Shown here: positions 1 to 12,316 of the stretch, one piece after another
Position numbering within the stretch: position 1 is the stretch's first letter
Layout of the letters: every line of letters starts with the position of its first letter
From: Actinoplanes sp. NBC_00393
Lineage (GTDB): Bacteria; Actinomycetota; Actinomycetes; Mycobacteriales; Micromonosporaceae
Assembly: GCF_036053395.1 (NCBI RefSeq)
Contig: NZ_CP107942.1
Coordinates: 8,960,001-9,024,000, forward strand
Reading direction: 5' to 3'
DNA length: 64,000 nucleotides
Made by a program: the position numbers and the translations under genes
The notes under the pieces: model-generated
Told to the model about the DNA's origin: nothing
The model's database searches: none
Seen by the model: only the letters and a program-made list of their open reading frames with translations

Positions 1-2803
<2,803 letters not shown>

Positions 2804-2919
2804 CCTAAATTTTCTGCTTGCGTCCACTGTGTGATTCACAGCAAACGAACAACCACCCCGGTTGTTCGGCCTCAAAAGGCCGGCACGGGTTGCTGGTTAG
2901 CGTTTCGCTGATAGTTGTT

Positions 2920-3036
2920 TCGGTGGTCATAGCGGTGGGGAAACGCCCGGTTACATTCCGAACCCGGTAGCTAAGCCCGCCAGCGCCGATGGTACTGCAC
3001 TCGGGAGGGTGTGGGAGAGTAGGACGCCGCCGGACT
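2920..3036 (+). rRNA. 5S ribosomal RNA
   Basis: About 117 nt separated from 23S by a 116-nt spacer. It begins TTCGGTGGTCATAGCGGTGG and ends near GGACGCCGCCGG, so its termini can pair, as in actinobacterial 5S. The internal segments CATTCCGAACCCGG and GGTACTGCA are typical of the loops of this molecule. Exact ends are uncertain by a few bases. Confidence 0.95.
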
Positions 3037-3045
3037 CAACGTGAC

Positions 3046-3083
3046 AGAAAGGCCCACCCCGACCGGGGTGGGCCTTTCTTTTT
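3046..3083 (+). terminator. rrn operon intrinsic terminator
   Basis: A perfect 15-bp stem (AGAAAGGCCCACCCC with its complement, loop GACC) is followed immediately by a short T run. It lies 10 nt past 5S rRNA, so it ends the rRNA transcript. Confidence 0.95.
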
Positions 3084-3191
3084 GCCCCGTACCGGACTCG
3101 TTACCGTTCCGTGACCTGGATCCGCGAACCAACGTCGTGAGGGACGCATCGCACCTAGTGACAGCGATGAGAGTTCGAGGAGAGGCAAAGC

Positions 3192-3836
3192 ATGCGACGC
3201 ACAGTTCTGGTTCTGGCTGCGGTGGCCGGCCTGACGTTGATCACCGGTTGCACCGAGTCCCCGGAGTCGTTGGACGGTGCCGCAGCACCGGTCGGCGGAG
3301 CGGTCTCCCGTTCGGCGCCGACGCCGGCCGCGGTCACCGAGTCACCGTCGGCGGCGCCGTCGACGGACCCGCCGGTGACGACCACCACGAGGCCGCCGAA
3401 GCCGAAGGCCTCCTCAGTGCTCGGCCCCGACGGCCTGGGCGCGCTGAAGCTCGGCATGTCCTTCACCGCGGCGAAGAAGACCGGCCTGCTGGTTTCCGAC
3501 GACCCGGCGGCAGAGGTTCAGGGCTGCAACTCGAACTACTACCCCAAGTCCTCCGGCGACTCTGATGCTGCGGTGTTCTTCAACGGCGACAAGGGTCTGG
3601 TGTCGTTCACCGCGTACCGGGGCGTGGCTACTCCGGAAGGCATCAAGCTCGGCAGCAGCCTCGCCGCTGTGAAGAAGGCGTACTCGGACTGGGATGTCCT
3701 CACCGGTCCCGGGGAGGACGGCCGCGGTTGGGTGAAGGTTCCGGGCAACAGCAAGGCTGTCTACAACATCACGATCGCCGAGGACGAGGTCGTGCACATG
3801 AACCTGCAGCTGCGTGACCAGGACTGTTACGAGTAG
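3192..3836 (+). CDS. Secreted lipoprotein of unknown function
   Basis: 214 residues. The N-terminus is a lipoprotein signal: Arg2-Arg3, a hydrophobic stretch and a lipobox ending at Cys20 (LITGC), so the mature protein should be lipid-anchored outside the membrane. Residues about 21-75 are a Ser/Thr/Pro/Ala-rich linker. The rest is a small folded domain beginning GPDGLGALKLGMS, with two further cysteines that could form a disulfide. A GAGGAG ribosome site precedes the ATG. I do not recognise a specific function. It stands alone between the rrn terminator and the glyA riboswitch. Confidence 0.85.
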   Translation: MRRTVLVLAAVAGLTLITGCTESPESLDGAAAPVGGAVSRSAPTPAAVTESPSAAPSTDPPVTTTTRPPKPKASSVLGPDGLGALKLGMSFTAAKKTGLLVSDDPAAEVQGCNSNYYPKSSGDSDAAVFFNGDKGLVSFTAYRGVATPEGIKLGSSLAAVKKAYSDWDVLTGPGEDGRGWVKVPGNSKAVYNITIAEDEVVHMNLQLRDQDCYE

Positions 3837-3880
3837 GGATTGGGTGTGCCGTCACCGGACCGCGTCGGTATGCTGGCGTG

Positions 3881-3963
3881 CGGGCCGTGACTGGCGCGTT
3901 CGGATGGTTGACCATCGGGGAGCGGCTCCGTCGAGACGACGACTTGCCGTGCGCCTGGGCCTC
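3881..3963 (+). promoter_or_regulatory. ZTP (pfl) riboswitch upstream of glyA
   Basis: The leader contains the diagnostic elements of the ZTP/ZMP aptamer: GGGCCGTGACTGGCG at 3882-3896, GGGGAGCG at 3917-3924, then the distal CGCCTGGGC motif near 3952-3960. The class senses the purine precursor ZTP, which builds up when 10-formyl-THF is short, and typically switches on one-carbon genes. The gene 25 nt downstream is glyA, the expected target. Identification rests on motif recognition by eye. Confidence 0.9.
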
Positions 3964-3987
3964 TTCACTACGTGATAGGGAGGTCCC

Positions 3988-5412
3988 ATGTCAGAGTTGA
4001 ACGCCGAATCCACTGCTTTCCGCTCCGCCCTCGAGGTGGTCCGTTCCGTCGAGCCGCGTATTGCGGATGCGATCGCCAAGGAACTGACCGACCAGCGTGA
4101 GTCGCTGAAGCTGATCGCGAGTGAGAACTACGCTTCCCCGGCTGTGCTGCTCGCCATGGGTAACTGGCTCTCCGACAAGTATGCGGAGGGCACCATCGGC
4201 CGTCGTTTCTACGCCGGCTGCCAGAACGTCGACACCGTCGAGTCCGTCGCTGTCGAGCACGCCAAGGCGCTGTTCGGCGCGCCCTATGCGTACGTGCAGC
4301 CGCACTCCGGCATTGATGCGAACCTGGTCGCCTACTGGGCGATTCTGGCCGACCGCGTCGAGGTGCCGTTCCTGAAGAAGTTCGAGAAGCGGCAGATCAA
4401 CGACCTGACCGACGCCGAGTGGGCCGAGCTGCGGCAGGCCTTCGGCAACCAGCGGCTGCTCGGCATGTCGCTGGACGCCGGCGGTCACCTGACCCACGGG
4501 TTCCGGCCGAACATCTCCGGCAAGATGTTCGACCAGCGCAGCTACGGCGTCGACTCGGCGACCGGGCAGATCGACTACGCGGCGCTGCTGGAGTCGGCAC
4601 GCGAGTTCAAGCCCGCGGTGATCGTGGGCGGCTACTCGGCGTACCCCCGGAAGGTGAACTTCGCGAAGATGCGCGAGATCGCCGACGAGGTCGGCGCCAC
4701 CTTCATGGTCGACATGGCGCACTTCGCCGGCCTGGTCGCGGGTGGGGTGTTCACCGGCGACTACAACCCGATCCCGCACGCGCACATCGTCACGACCACC
4801 ACGCACAAGAGCCTGCGCGGCCCGCGCGGTGGCGCGGTGTTCTGCCAGCCGGAGCTCTCGTCGCAGGTCGACCGCGGCTGCCCGATGGTGCTCGGTGGCC
4901 CGCTGCCGCACGTGATGGCCGCCAAGGCGATCGCGTTCGCCGAGGCCCGCCGGCCGGAGTTCGCGACCTACGCCCAGCAGATCGTCACGAACAGCCAGGC
5001 GCTCGCCGAGGGCCTGGCGAAGCGGGGCGTGCAGCTGGTCTCCGGCGGCACCGACAACCACCTGGTGCTGCTCGACGTGCACCCGTTCGGCATCACCGGC
5101 CGTCAGGCCGAGCAGGCCCTGCTGGACAGCGGCATCGTCACCAACCGCAACGCGATCCCGCAGGACCCGAACGGGGCCTGGTACACCTCCGGCATCCGGA
5201 TCGGCACCCCGGCGCTGACCAGCCGTGGTCTCGGCACCGCGGAGATGGACCAGATCGCCGAGCTGATCCACACCGTGCTGGCCAACACCAGCCCGGCCGA
5301 GGGGTCCAAGGCGAAGTTCACCCTCGACCCGGCCCTCGCGGACCGGATCAGCAAGCAGGCGTCCGAGCTGCTGGCGCCGTTCCCGCTGTACCCGAGCGTC
5401 GACCTCGGCTGA
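3988..5412 (+). CDS. glyA: Serine hydroxymethyltransferase (long form)
   Basis: PLP enzyme that interconverts serine and glycine with tetrahydrofolate and supplies one-carbon units. The PLP-binding lysine lies in [14 protein letters not shown] (about residue 274), and the N-terminal [13 protein letters not shown] and [12 protein letters not shown] segments are family hallmarks. At 474 residues it is about 50 longer than the usual ~420-residue GlyA. The extra sequence sits after [15 protein letters not shown] and matches the longer actinobacterial form. AGGGAGG lies 4 nt before the ATG. The ZTP riboswitch upstream predicts induction when folate one-carbon units are limiting. Confidence 0.96.
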   Translation: MSELNAESTAFRSALEVVRSVEPRIADAIAKELTDQRESLKLIASENYASPAVLLAMGNWLSDKYAEGTIGRRFYAGCQNVDTVESVAVEHAKALFGAPYAYVQPHSGIDANLVAYWAILADRVEVPFLKKFEKRQINDLTDAEWAELRQAFGNQRLLGMSLDAGGHLTHGFRPNISGKMFDQRSYGVDSATGQIDYAALLESAREFKPAVIVGGYSAYPRKVNFAKMREIADEVGATFMVDMAHFAGLVAGGVFTGDYNPIPHAHIVTTTTHKSLRGPRGGAVFCQPELSSQVDRGCPMVLGGPLPHVMAAKAIAFAEARRPEFATYAQQIVTNSQALAEGLAKRGVQLVSGGTDNHLVLLDVHPFGITGRQAEQALLDSGIVTNRNAIPQDPNGAWYTSGIRIGTPALTSRGLGTAEMDQIAELIHTVLANTSPAEGSKAKFTLDPALADRISKQASELLAPFPLYPSVDLG

Positions 5413-5424
5413 TCGTTCGCAATC

Positions 5425-5463
5425 GCCGCCCCGGAGAGATCAACGGATCACTTCCGGGGCGGC
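5425..5463. terminator. Hairpin between convergent genes, possible bidirectional terminator
   Basis: GCCGCCCCGG at 5425-5434 pairs perfectly with CCGGGGCGGC at 5454-5463, around a 19-nt loop. It sits just past the glyA stop and overlaps the end of the convergent metallophosphatase. There is no strong T tract, so the terminator role is inferred from position. Confidence 0.5.
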
Positions 5464-5951
5464 AGTCTGTGCAGAGTCACGTCGGTCAGGGTGCCGGCGG
5501 CGACCTCGGTCGTGAGGTACGTGGCGTAGGGCTGGCGCCGCCGGTCGGTCGGGGAGCCGGGGTTGAGCAGCCGCAGGCCGGAGTCGGTCGTCGTGTCCCA
5601 GGGAATGTGGGAGTGGCCGAAGACCAGTACGTCCACGTCCGGGAAGCGTTCGGCACAGCGTTTCTCGCGTCCACCGGACGGCCCGGTCTCGTGGATGACG
5701 GCGAACCGTACGCCCTCCAATGTGGCATGCGCGACTTCCGGCAGGCGCTTGCGCAGCGCCGGGCCGTCGTTGTTGCCGTAGCAACCGATCAACCGGGCCG
5801 AGCGGGCCTCCAGCTGATCGAGGAGATCCACGACCACCCAGTCGCCGGCGTGGATCACCACGTCGGCGGCGTCGATCGCGGCCCACAGTGGGGCCGGCAG
5901 GTCGCGGGCGCGCTTCGGGACGTGCGTGTCGCTGATCAGGACAAGACGCAT
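5448..5951 (-). CDS. Calcineurin-like metallophosphatase, YfcE/MJ0936 type
   Basis: 167 residues. The metal-binding motifs of small phosphodiesterases occur in order: LISDTHVPK near the N-terminus, HAGDWV, GNNDG and the distal GHSHIPW, then LLNPGSPTDRR. These bind two metal ions and give phosphodiesterase activity; the natural substrate is not evident. I start at the ATG at 5951 (MRLVLISDTH) because the motif normally begins there and AGGA lies upstream. An in-frame ATG 18 codons earlier adds residues unlike the family. It converges on glyA and has no operon partner. Confidence 0.85.
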   Translation of the reverse strand: MRLVLISDTHVPKRARDLPAPLWAAIDAADVVIHAGDWVVVDLLDQLEARSARLIGCYGNNDGPALRKRLPEVAHATLEGVRFAVIHETGPSGGREKRCAERFPDVDVLVFGHSHIPWDTTTDSGLRLLNPGSPTDRRRQPYATYLTTEVAAGTLTDVTLHRLPPRK

Positions 5952-6153
5952 GCGATCGATCCTAATTGTTGCGGTCTGGGTGCCGTGGGCGTTGTTGCAC
6001 GCCACGCCGGAACCGGTTCCGGATTCGCTGTTATCAACGTGTGAACGCGCTGGTGGTCCCGGCTGAGCAGGGATTCGGCGCCAGATGACGGTCAGGTTCC
6101 GGAACTGTTGCGAACTATGGACATCAATTCGTGCTCCTCCTTACGGTTCGGCC

Positions 6154-6167
6154 GGGGAGCGCTCTCC
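6154..6167 (+). promoter_or_regulatory. CebR-like LacI-family operator
   Basis: GGGGAGCGCTCTCC contains a near-palindrome around AGCGCT and closely matches the TGGGAGCGCTCCCA operator of the actinobacterial cello-oligosaccharide repressor CebR. It lies 43 nt before the beta-helix protein gene. Binding by a LacI-family protein is inferred; the repressor encoded at 8345-9346 is one candidate, but its own upstream palindrome has a different sequence. Confidence 0.55.
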
Positions 6168-6209
6168 AAGGTGCTCCCTAGGAAGCCTTACCGTTCCCAA
6201 GGAGAAGCA

Positions 6210-8366
6210 ATGAGACGCTCCCCCTGGCGGCTCGCCGCCGCCGGTGGCCTGGTCGCCGTACTGGTGGCCGGGTTCACCTCGATCACCGCGAGCGGCGCCG
6301 CAGCCGCCGAGGTGCTCCTGTCCCAAGGCAGGCCGGCCACCGCCTCCTCCACCGAGGCGTCCGGCGCGTACGCGGCATCCGAGGCGGTCGACGGCAACGC
6401 CGGCACCCGCTGGTCGTCGGCCTTCTCCGATCCGCAATGGCTGCAGGTCGACCTGGGCACCAGCAAGGCCGTCTCCCGGGTGGAGCTCAGCTGGGAGACC
6501 GCGGCTGCCAGGGCCTTCCAGATCCAGGTGTCCGACAACGGGACCAGCTGGAACTCGATCTACTCGACCACCACGGCAACCGGCGGGAACCAGAACCTCA
6601 CGGTCAACGGCACCGGCCGGTACGTGCGGATGTACGGCACCCAGCGCACCACCGGCTACGGCTACTCACTCTGGGAGTTCAAGGTCTTCGGTGACGACGG
6701 TGGCGGCACCGGCCCGACGATTCCCGGCGGTGGCAGCCTCGGCGCCAACGTGGTGGTCTTCGACCCGTCGATGTCGAGCGCGTCCATCCAGGCCCGGGCC
6801 GACGAGATCTTCCGGCAGCAGGAGACCGCCCAGTTCGGCACCGGCCGGTGGGTGCTGGCGTTCAAGCCGGGCACCTACAACGGGCTGAACATCCAGGTCG
6901 GCTTCTACACCTCGGTGGTCGGTCTCGGGCAGAACCCGCAGGACGTACGGATCAACGGTGACATCACCGTCGACGCCGGCTGGTTCCAGGGCAACGCCAC
7001 CCAGAACTTCTGGCGGTCCACCGAGAACCTGTCGGTCTACCCGGTGAACGGCACCAACCGCTGGGCGGTCTCACAGGCGGCGCCGTTCCGCCGGATGGAC
7101 ATCCACGGCAACCTGAACCTGGCGCCGAACGGCTACGGCTGGGCGTCCGGCGGCTACGTCGCCGACTCACGGATCAGCGGCAGTCTCGGGCAGTACTCGC
7201 AGCAGCAGTGGCTGACCCGGAACAGCCAGATCGCCTCGAACACCAACGGCGTGTGGAACCAGGCGTTCGTCGGGGTGCAGGGTGCTCCGTCGGCGGCCGG
7301 CTACCCGAACCCGCCGTACACCACGATTGCGAACACGCCGGTGATCCGGGAGAAGCCGTACCTCTACGACGGCGGTGTCTTCGTGCCGTCGCTGCGGACG
7401 AACTCCACCGGCATCTCCTGGGCGAACGGCAACACGCCGGGCACGACCATCCCGCTCTCCCAGTTCTACGTGGCCAAGCCGGGTGACTCGGCGGCGCGGA
7501 TCAACCAGGCCTTGGCCCAGGGGCTGAACCTGCTCTTCACGCCGGGCATCTACCAGATCGACCAGACGATCAACGTGAACCGGGCCAACACCGTCGTGCT
7601 CGGCCTGGGCTACGCGACGATCATCCCGATGAACGGCATCACGGCCATGCAGGTGGCCGATGTGGACGGTGTGAAGGTGGCCGGCATCCTCTTCGACGCG
7701 GGCACCACCCTGTCGCCGAACCTGCTGGTCATGGGTCAGAGCGGATCGTCGGCGAACCACGCGGCCAACCCGTCTTCGGTGCAGGACGTGTTCCTCCGGG
7801 TCGGCGGTTACATCGCCGGAAAGGCCACCAACAGCCTGCTGGTGAACAGCAACAACGTGATCATCGACCACATCTGGGCGTGGCGGGCCGACCACGGCAA
7901 CGCGGGCACCTACGCCTGGAACACGGCGATCGGTGACCACGGTCTGATCGTCAACGGCAACGACGTGACGGCGTACGGGCTGTTCGTCGAGCACTACCAG
8001 AAGTACCAGGTGATCTGGAACGGCAACGGCGGCCGGACCTACTTCTTCCAGAACGAGATGCCGTACGACCCGCCGACCCAGGCGGCCTGGCGGACCGGGG
8101 CGAACGGGTACGCGGCCTACAAGGTGGCCGACTCGGTGAACACGCACGAGGCGTGGGCGATGGGCAGCTACTGCTACTTCAACGTCAACCCGTCGATCCA
8201 CGCGGACCGCGGCTTCGAGGTTCCGGTCAAGTCCGGGGTGCGGCTGCACAACCTGCTCACGGTGTCACTCGGTGGCAACGGCGTGATCGACCACGTGGTC
8301 AACACGACCGGTGGGCCGGCGCAGGGGACCGCGACAGTTCCGTCCTACGTGGTCAACTTCCCGTAG
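6210..8366 (+). CDS. Secreted F5/8-type C (discoidin) plus beta-helix carbohydrate-active protein
   Basis: 718 residues. A signal peptide (MRRSPWRL then a hydrophobic run, cleavage near residue 33) precedes an F5/8 type C/CBM32-like domain (about 34-163; GNAGTRWSS, WLQVDLG and YVRMYGT are typical). A Gly/Pro/Thr linker follows, then about 540 residues with the Asn/Gly-rich rhythm of right-handed beta-helices (GFYTSVVGLGQNP, NTVVLGLGYATI, VNGNDVTAYGLFVEHY). GH55-like or related polysaccharide-active folds are possible, but I cannot assign an activity. AAGGAG lies before the ATG at 6210; the upstream in-frame start would bury the signal peptide. A CebR-like operator precedes it and a sugar transporter lies nearby. 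Its end overlaps the convergent lacI gene by 22 bp. Confidence 0.8.
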   Translation: MRRSPWRLAAAGGLVAVLVAGFTSITASGAAAAEVLLSQGRPATASSTEASGAYAASEAVDGNAGTRWSSAFSDPQWLQVDLGTSKAVSRVELSWETAAARAFQIQVSDNGTSWNSIYSTTTATGGNQNLTVNGTGRYVRMYGTQRTTGYGYSLWEFKVFGDDGGGTGPTIPGGGSLGANVVVFDPSMSSASIQARADEIFRQQETAQFGTGRWVLAFKPGTYNGLNIQVGFYTSVVGLGQNPQDVRINGDITVDAGWFQGNATQNFWRSTENLSVYPVNGTNRWAVSQAAPFRRMDIHGNLNLAPNGYGWASGGYVADSRISGSLGQYSQQQWLTRNSQIASNTNGVWNQAFVGVQGAPSAAGYPNPPYTTIANTPVIREKPYLYDGGVFVPSLRTNSTGISWANGNTPGTTIPLSQFYVAKPGDSAARINQALAQGLNLLFTPGIYQIDQTINVNRANTVVLGLGYATIIPMNGITAMQVADVDGVKVAGILFDAGTTLSPNLLVMGQSGSSANHAANPSSVQDVFLRVGGYIAGKATNSLLVNSNNVIIDHIWAWRADHGNAGTYAWNTAIGDHGLIVNGNDVTAYGLFVEHYQKYQVIWNGNGGRTYFFQNEMPYDPPTQAAWRTGANGYAAYKVADSVNTHEAWAMGSYCYFNVNPSIHADRGFEVPVKSGVRLHNLLTVSLGGNGVIDHVVNTTGGPAQGTATVPSYVVNFP

Positions 8367-9346
8367 ATCTCCCCACTGCCGCGCGGGATCAGGGTGGTCG
8401 CCACCTTGATCTCGCGCGGTGGGCCGTCGTAGCCGTCGATGCGCTCGAAGAGCACACCGGCAGCCGCGTGGCCGATTCGCACCGGGTGCTGCGCGACCAC
8501 GGTCACCGCCGGGTCGAGGAGATCGGCGAGCGGGAAGTCGTCGAAGCCGACCAGCGCGACCTCGCGGTGCAGCCCGAGCCGGCGCAGCGCGCGGACCGCG
8601 CCGATGGTGATCAGATTCTGACTCGTGAAGAGGGCGGTGGGTGCATCGGCGCGGCGCAGCAGGGTCAGCGTTGCGCGTTCCGCCGCGGCCTCGCCGTGAA
8701 TGTCGTGCAGCACCGGGCCGGGTCGGTGCCCGAGCGCCTGCAGGTATCCCCGGAACCGGTCGCGCGCGGTGGCTATCCGCTGGTGGTCGCCGAGGAAGGC
8801 GATGCGGCGATGGCCGTGCGCGACGAGGTGCCGGACGGCTCCGGCAGCACCGGCGACGTTGGTGGAGACCACCGTGTCGGCCTCGAAGCCGGACGGCCGC
8901 CGATCCACGAAGACGATCGGCGTACCGGTGAACCGACTCAGGTAAGACTGATCAGAAGCGGCCGGTGCCACGATCAGACCGTCGGTCTGCCGCTGCCGGA
9001 ACGCGCGGGTCAGCTCGCGTTCCCGGCGGTCGTCCTCGTCGAGGCTCCCGGTGAGCACGTGCACCCCGCGGCCGTGCGCCGCATCCTCGATCGACCGGTG
9101 CAGGGCGGCCGAGAACGGGTTCGCGACGTCCTCCAGGAGCACCCCGATGGTCCGGGTACGCCGATCGTTGCGCCGCAGCATGCTGGCGCCGAGATGCGGC
9201 CGGTAGTCGAGGGACTCGACCGCCGCCCGCACCCGATCCGCAAGGTCGGGCGCGACGGTGGGCTCGCCGTTGACCACCCGGGACACGGTCTTCAGGCTCA
9301 CTCCGGCGGCGCGGGCCACGTCGTTCATGGTCGGTTTTCCGGACAT
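8345..9346 (-). CDS. LacI-family transcriptional repressor
   Basis: 333 residues: N-terminal LacI helix-turn-helix ([22 protein letters not shown]), hinge ([14 protein letters not shown] segment), then a periplasmic-binding-protein-like effector domain with typical [13 protein letters not shown] and HRRIAFLGD strands. The ATG at 9346 is preceded by GGAGG; the longer open frame upstream is non-coding. It is divergent from the FrcBCA-like sugar ABC operon, and a perfect 14-bp palindrome lies over that operon's probable transcription start. Local repression relieved by the transported sugar is the natural model. Sugar specificity is not visible. Confidence 0.92.
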   Translation of the reverse strand: MSGKPTMNDVARAAGVSLKTVSRVVNGEPTVAPDLADRVRAAVESLDYRPHLGASMLRRNDRRTRTIGVLLEDVANPFSAALHRSIEDAAHGRGVHVLTGSLDEDDRRERELTRAFRQRQTDGLIVAPAASDQSYLSRFTGTPIVFVDRRPSGFEADTVVSTNVAGAAGAVRHLVAHGHRRIAFLGDHQRIATARDRFRGYLQALGHRPGPVLHDIHGEAAAERATLTLLRRADAPTALFTSQNLITIGAVRALRRLGLHREVALVGFDDFPLADLLDPAVTVVAQHPVRIGHAAAGVLFERIDGYDGPPREIKVATTLIPRGSGEIYGKLTT

Positions 9347-9390
9347 GTCGGAACCTCCAGCACGGACAGCAATTAGCTGGAAACTCATTG

Positions 9391-9419
9391 TTGACACGTA
9401 CAAAACACGGGCGTCTACT
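9391..9419 (+). promoter_or_regulatory. Promoter of the sugar ABC operon
   Basis: A perfect -35 TTGACA (9391-9396), a 17-bp spacer and a -10-like TCTACT (9414-9419) form a sigma-70-type promoter. It lies between the divergent lacI gene and the transporter operon and points toward the transporter. Confidence 0.7.
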
Positions 9420-9422
9420 CCA

Positions 9423-9436
9423 AGACAACGTTGTCT
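9423..9436 (+). promoter_or_regulatory. LacI-type operator
   Basis: AGACAACGTTGTCT is a perfect 14-bp palindrome with the central CG step common in LacI-family operators. It begins 3 nt past the -10 hexamer, so a bound repressor would cover the +1 region. The adjacent lacI product is the likely ligand. Confidence 0.75.
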
Positions 9437-9455
9437 CTCGATGTCCGGAGGAGAC

Positions 9456-10487
9456 ATGCGCCAGCCATCCAGGCTCGTTGCCGCCGCGGGTTGCCTGCTC
9501 CTGGCCCTCGCCGGCGCCGCCTGCAACCGGGGCGGAAACGAGGAGGTCGTCGGTCTGATCACGAAGACCGACACGAACCCGTTCTTCGTGACGATGAAGC
9601 AGGGCGCGCAGAAATCCGCCGATCAGCTCGACGTCGACCTGCAGACCTTCGCCGGGAAGGTGGACGGCGACAACGAGGCGCAGGTGCTGGCGATCGAGAA
9701 CCTGATCTCGTTCGGCGCCAAGGGTTTCCTGATCACGCCGAACGACTCGAAGGCGATCGTGCCGGCCATCGACCGGGCGCACGAGGCGGAGATGCTGGTC
9801 ATCGCGCTGGACACCCCGGTCGAACCGGCCGATGCCGCGGACGCCACGTTCGCCACCGACAACTTCGAGGCCGGCCGGCTGATCGGTCAGTGGGCGAAGG
9901 CGAAGTTCGGCCGGGACAGTGGCAACGCCAAGATCGCCATGCTCGACCTCAACGCCAACCAGGTCTCCGTGGACGTGCAGCGCGACCAGGGCTTCCTGGA
10001 GGGATTCGGGATCGACATCGGCGACCCCGGCCGGATCGGCGACGAGAACGACCCACGGATCGCCGGGCACGACGTGACCGACGGCAACGAGGAGGGTGGG
10101 CGTACCGCGATGGAGAACCTGTTGCAGAAGGATTCGTCGATCAACCTGGTCTACACCATCAACGAGCCGGCTGCGGCGGGGGCGTACGAGGCGCTCAAGG
10201 CGGCCGGCAAGGAACGGGACGTCACGATCGTCTCGGTCGACGGCGGCTGCCCGGGTGTCGACAACGTGGCCAACGGGGTGATCGGCGCTACCTCGATGCA
10301 GTTCCCGATCCGGATGGCCGAGCTGGGGGTCGCCGCGATCGCGCAGTACGCGAAGGACGGCACCCGGCCGCAGAACACCGCCGGCAAGAACTTCGTGGAC
10401 ACCGGCGTACAGCTGATCACCGACGACCCGCAGGCCGGCGTGGAGGCGAAGGACTCCGCGTGGGGCAAGCAGAACTGCTGGGGGTAA
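9456..10487 (+). CDS. Sugar ABC transporter substrate-binding lipoprotein (FrcB/RbsB-like)
   Basis: 343 residues. The signal sequence ends in a lipobox-like AGAAC (Cys23), so the protein is probably lipid-anchored outside the membrane. The mature part is a type-I periplasmic sugar-binding fold: [59 protein letters not shown], and [26 protein letters not shown] in the C-terminal lobe. The start at 9456 follows GGAGGA; the ATG at 9441 lacks this. It is first of three genes, 3 nt before the permease. Similarity is to pentose/fructose-type binders; the sugar is unknown. Confidence 0.92.
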   Translation: MRQPSRLVAAAGCLLLALAGAACNRGGNEEVVGLITKTDTNPFFVTMKQGAQKSADQLDVDLQTFAGKVDGDNEAQVLAIENLISFGAKGFLITPNDSKAIVPAIDRAHEAEMLVIALDTPVEPADAADATFATDNFEAGRLIGQWAKAKFGRDSGNAKIAMLDLNANQVSVDVQRDQGFLEGFGIDIGDPGRIGDENDPRIAGHDVTDGNEEGGRTAMENLLQKDSSINLVYTINEPAAAGAYEALKAAGKERDVTIVSVDGGCPGVDNVANGVIGATSMQFPIRMAELGVAAIAQYAKDGTRPQNTAGKNFVDTGVQLITDDPQAGVEAKDSAWGKQNCWG

Positions 10488-10490
10488 CCG

Positions 10491-11504
10491 ATGGCGACCA
10501 CCACCGCGGACTTCGAGGTCAAACAGCACGACTCGTTCGGGCTGCGCGTGCAGCACCTGTTGCACGGCAACCCGGTCCTCGGGCCGCTGGCCGTGCTGCT
10601 CGTGGCGATCATCGCGTTCTCGATCGTCAACGCCCGGTTCTTCTCCGCCGCGAACCTCTCCCTGGTGCTCCTCCAGGTGACCGTCATCGCCACGCTGGCG
10701 CTCGGGCAGACGCTGATCATCCTGACCGCCGGCATCGACCTGTCGGCCGGCGCGATCGCGGTCTTCTCGTCGATCCTGATGGCGCTCTTCTGCACCGACG
10801 CCGGCATGCCCGGCCCGATCGCGCTGCTGCTCGGCTTCGCGTGCGGCACGGCGATGGGCGCGATCAACGGCGCCCTGGTCACCCGGATCAAACTGCCGCC
10901 GTTCATCGTCACGCTCGGCACGCTGACCATCTTCTTCTCGCTCAATTCGGTGGTCAGCAACAGCGAGACGGTACGCGGAACGGACATGCCCGGCCTGATG
11001 ACGTGGACCGGCGAGTCGATCCCGATCGGCTCCTTCCGGCTCAGCTACGGCTCGATCATCATGCTGCTGCTGTTCGGCTTCTTCGCCTACGCGCTGAGCT
11101 CGACGGCGTGGGGCAAGCACGTCTACGCGACCGGTGACGACGTGGAGGCGGCGCGGCTCGCGGGTATCCGTACCGGCCGGGTGCTCTTCTCGGTCTACAC
11201 CGTGGCGGGCCTGCTCTACGCGATCGCGGGCTGGATCCTCATCGGACGGCTCGCCTCGGCCAGCCCGAACGTCGGCACCGAGTACAACCTCGACTCGATC
11301 ACCGCGGTGGTGCTCGGCGGGACCAGCCTCTTCGGCGGCCGCGGCGGCGTGATCGGCACCCTGATCGGAGCGCTCATCGTCGGTGTCTTCCGCAACGGCC
11401 TGCAGCTCAGCGGCGTCGAGGTGGTCTGGCAGGGCTTCGCGATCGGTCTGCTCGTGCTCATCGCCGTCTCCCTGGACCAGTGGATCAGGAAGGTGAAAAC
11501 GTGA
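10491..11504 (+). CDS. Sugar ABC transporter permease (FrcC/RbsC-like)
   Basis: 337 residues, an integral membrane protein with about 8-10 hydrophobic segments. The BPD_transp_2 family signature is clear: LALGQTLIILTAGIDLSAGAI, GAINGALVTRIKLPPFIVTLGT, and near the C-terminus AVVLGGTSLFGGRGGVIGTLIGALI. It forms the membrane channel for the binding protein encoded 3 nt upstream. Its stop overlaps the GTG start of the ATPase gene (GTGA), implying translational coupling. Confidence 0.94.
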   Translation: MATTTADFEVKQHDSFGLRVQHLLHGNPVLGPLAVLLVAIIAFSIVNARFFSAANLSLVLLQVTVIATLALGQTLIILTAGIDLSAGAIAVFSSILMALFCTDAGMPGPIALLLGFACGTAMGAINGALVTRIKLPPFIVTLGTLTIFFSLNSVVSNSETVRGTDMPGLMTWTGESIPIGSFRLSYGSIIMLLLFGFFAYALSSTAWGKHVYATGDDVEAARLAGIRTGRVLFSVYTVAGLLYAIAGWILIGRLASASPNVGTEYNLDSITAVVLGGTSLFGGRGGVIGTLIGALIVGVFRNGLQLSGVEVVWQGFAIGLLVLIAVSLDQWIRKVKT

Positions 11505-12280
11505 CGACTCCGGTGTTGCAGGCGAAGGGGCTCAGCAAGCGGTACGGCCGGGTCGTCGCGATCGACGGCAGCGACCTCGAGCTCTACCCCGGCGAGATCC
11601 TCGCGGTGATCGGCGACAACGGCGCCGGCAAGTCCAGCCTGATCAAGGCGCTCTCCGGCGCGCTGATCCCGGACAGCGGCGAGATCCTGCTGGACGGCGA
11701 ACGGGTGCACTTCCGCAACCCGATGGACGCCCGGTCGGCCGGCATCGAGACCGTCTACCAGACCCTCGCGGTCGCTCCGGGCCTGGACATCGCGGACAAC
11801 CTGTTCCTCGGGCGGGAGGAGCGGCGGTCCGGCCCGCTGGGATCGGTGTTCCGGATGCTGGACCGCAAGCGGATGCGCGAGGAGGCCGCCCGGCACATGA
11901 GCGAACTCGGCGTCGCCACCCTGCAGAACATCGGCCAGGCCGTCGAGTCGCTCTCCGGCGGTCAGCGGCAGGCGGTCGCGGTGGCCCGGTCCGCCGCCTT
12001 CGGCAGCAAGGTGGTGATCCTCGACGAGCCCACCGCCGCGCTCGGCGTCAAGGAGGGCAACCGGGTGCTCCAGCTGATCCGCGACGTCCGCGACCGCGGC
12101 CTGCCGGTCATCCTGATCAGCCACAACATGCCGCACGTCTTCGAGGTCGCCGACCGTATCCACATCCAGCGGCTGGGCCGCCGGGTCGCGGTGATCACCC
12201 CGGAATCGCATTCCATGTCCGAAGCGGTCGCCATCATGACCGGAGCGGCTGCGCCGCCTCAGGAGAAAACCCCGGCATAG
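11501..12280 (+). CDS. Sugar ABC transporter ATP-binding protein (single-domain, FrcA-like)
   Basis: 259 residues with one nucleotide-binding domain: Walker A GDNGAGKSS, ABC signature LSGGQRQ, Walker B VVILDEPTAALG and switch histidine LISHNM. Ribose-type importers usually have a double ATPase of about 500 residues; this single-domain form matches the FrcA type that pairs with FrcB/FrcC. Translation starts at the GTG at 11501, overlapping the permease stop by 4 nt. Confidence 0.94.
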   Translation: MTTPVLQAKGLSKRYGRVVAIDGSDLELYPGEILAVIGDNGAGKSSLIKALSGALIPDSGEILLDGERVHFRNPMDARSAGIETVYQTLAVAPGLDIADNLFLGREERRSGPLGSVFRMLDRKRMREEAARHMSELGVATLQNIGQAVESLSGGQRQAVAVARSAAFGSKVVILDEPTAALGVKEGNRVLQLIRDVRDRGLPVILISHNMPHVFEVADRIHIQRLGRRVAVITPESHSMSEAVAIMTGAAAPPQEKTPA

Positions 12281-12316
12281 GTACGCGTAGAGCGCCGTTC
12301 CGGGTAATCAGAAGAC

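Noticed and set aside
3991..5271. 426-codon antisense frame opposite glyA, and a 541-codon frame at 4419-6044
   Set aside because: Mirror and shifted frames of high-GC3 coding sequence; Arg/Ala/Pro-rich with no motifs.
8952..11120. 722-codon minus-strand frame across the ABC operon
   Set aside because: Shadow of the binding protein and permease genes, which have clear families.
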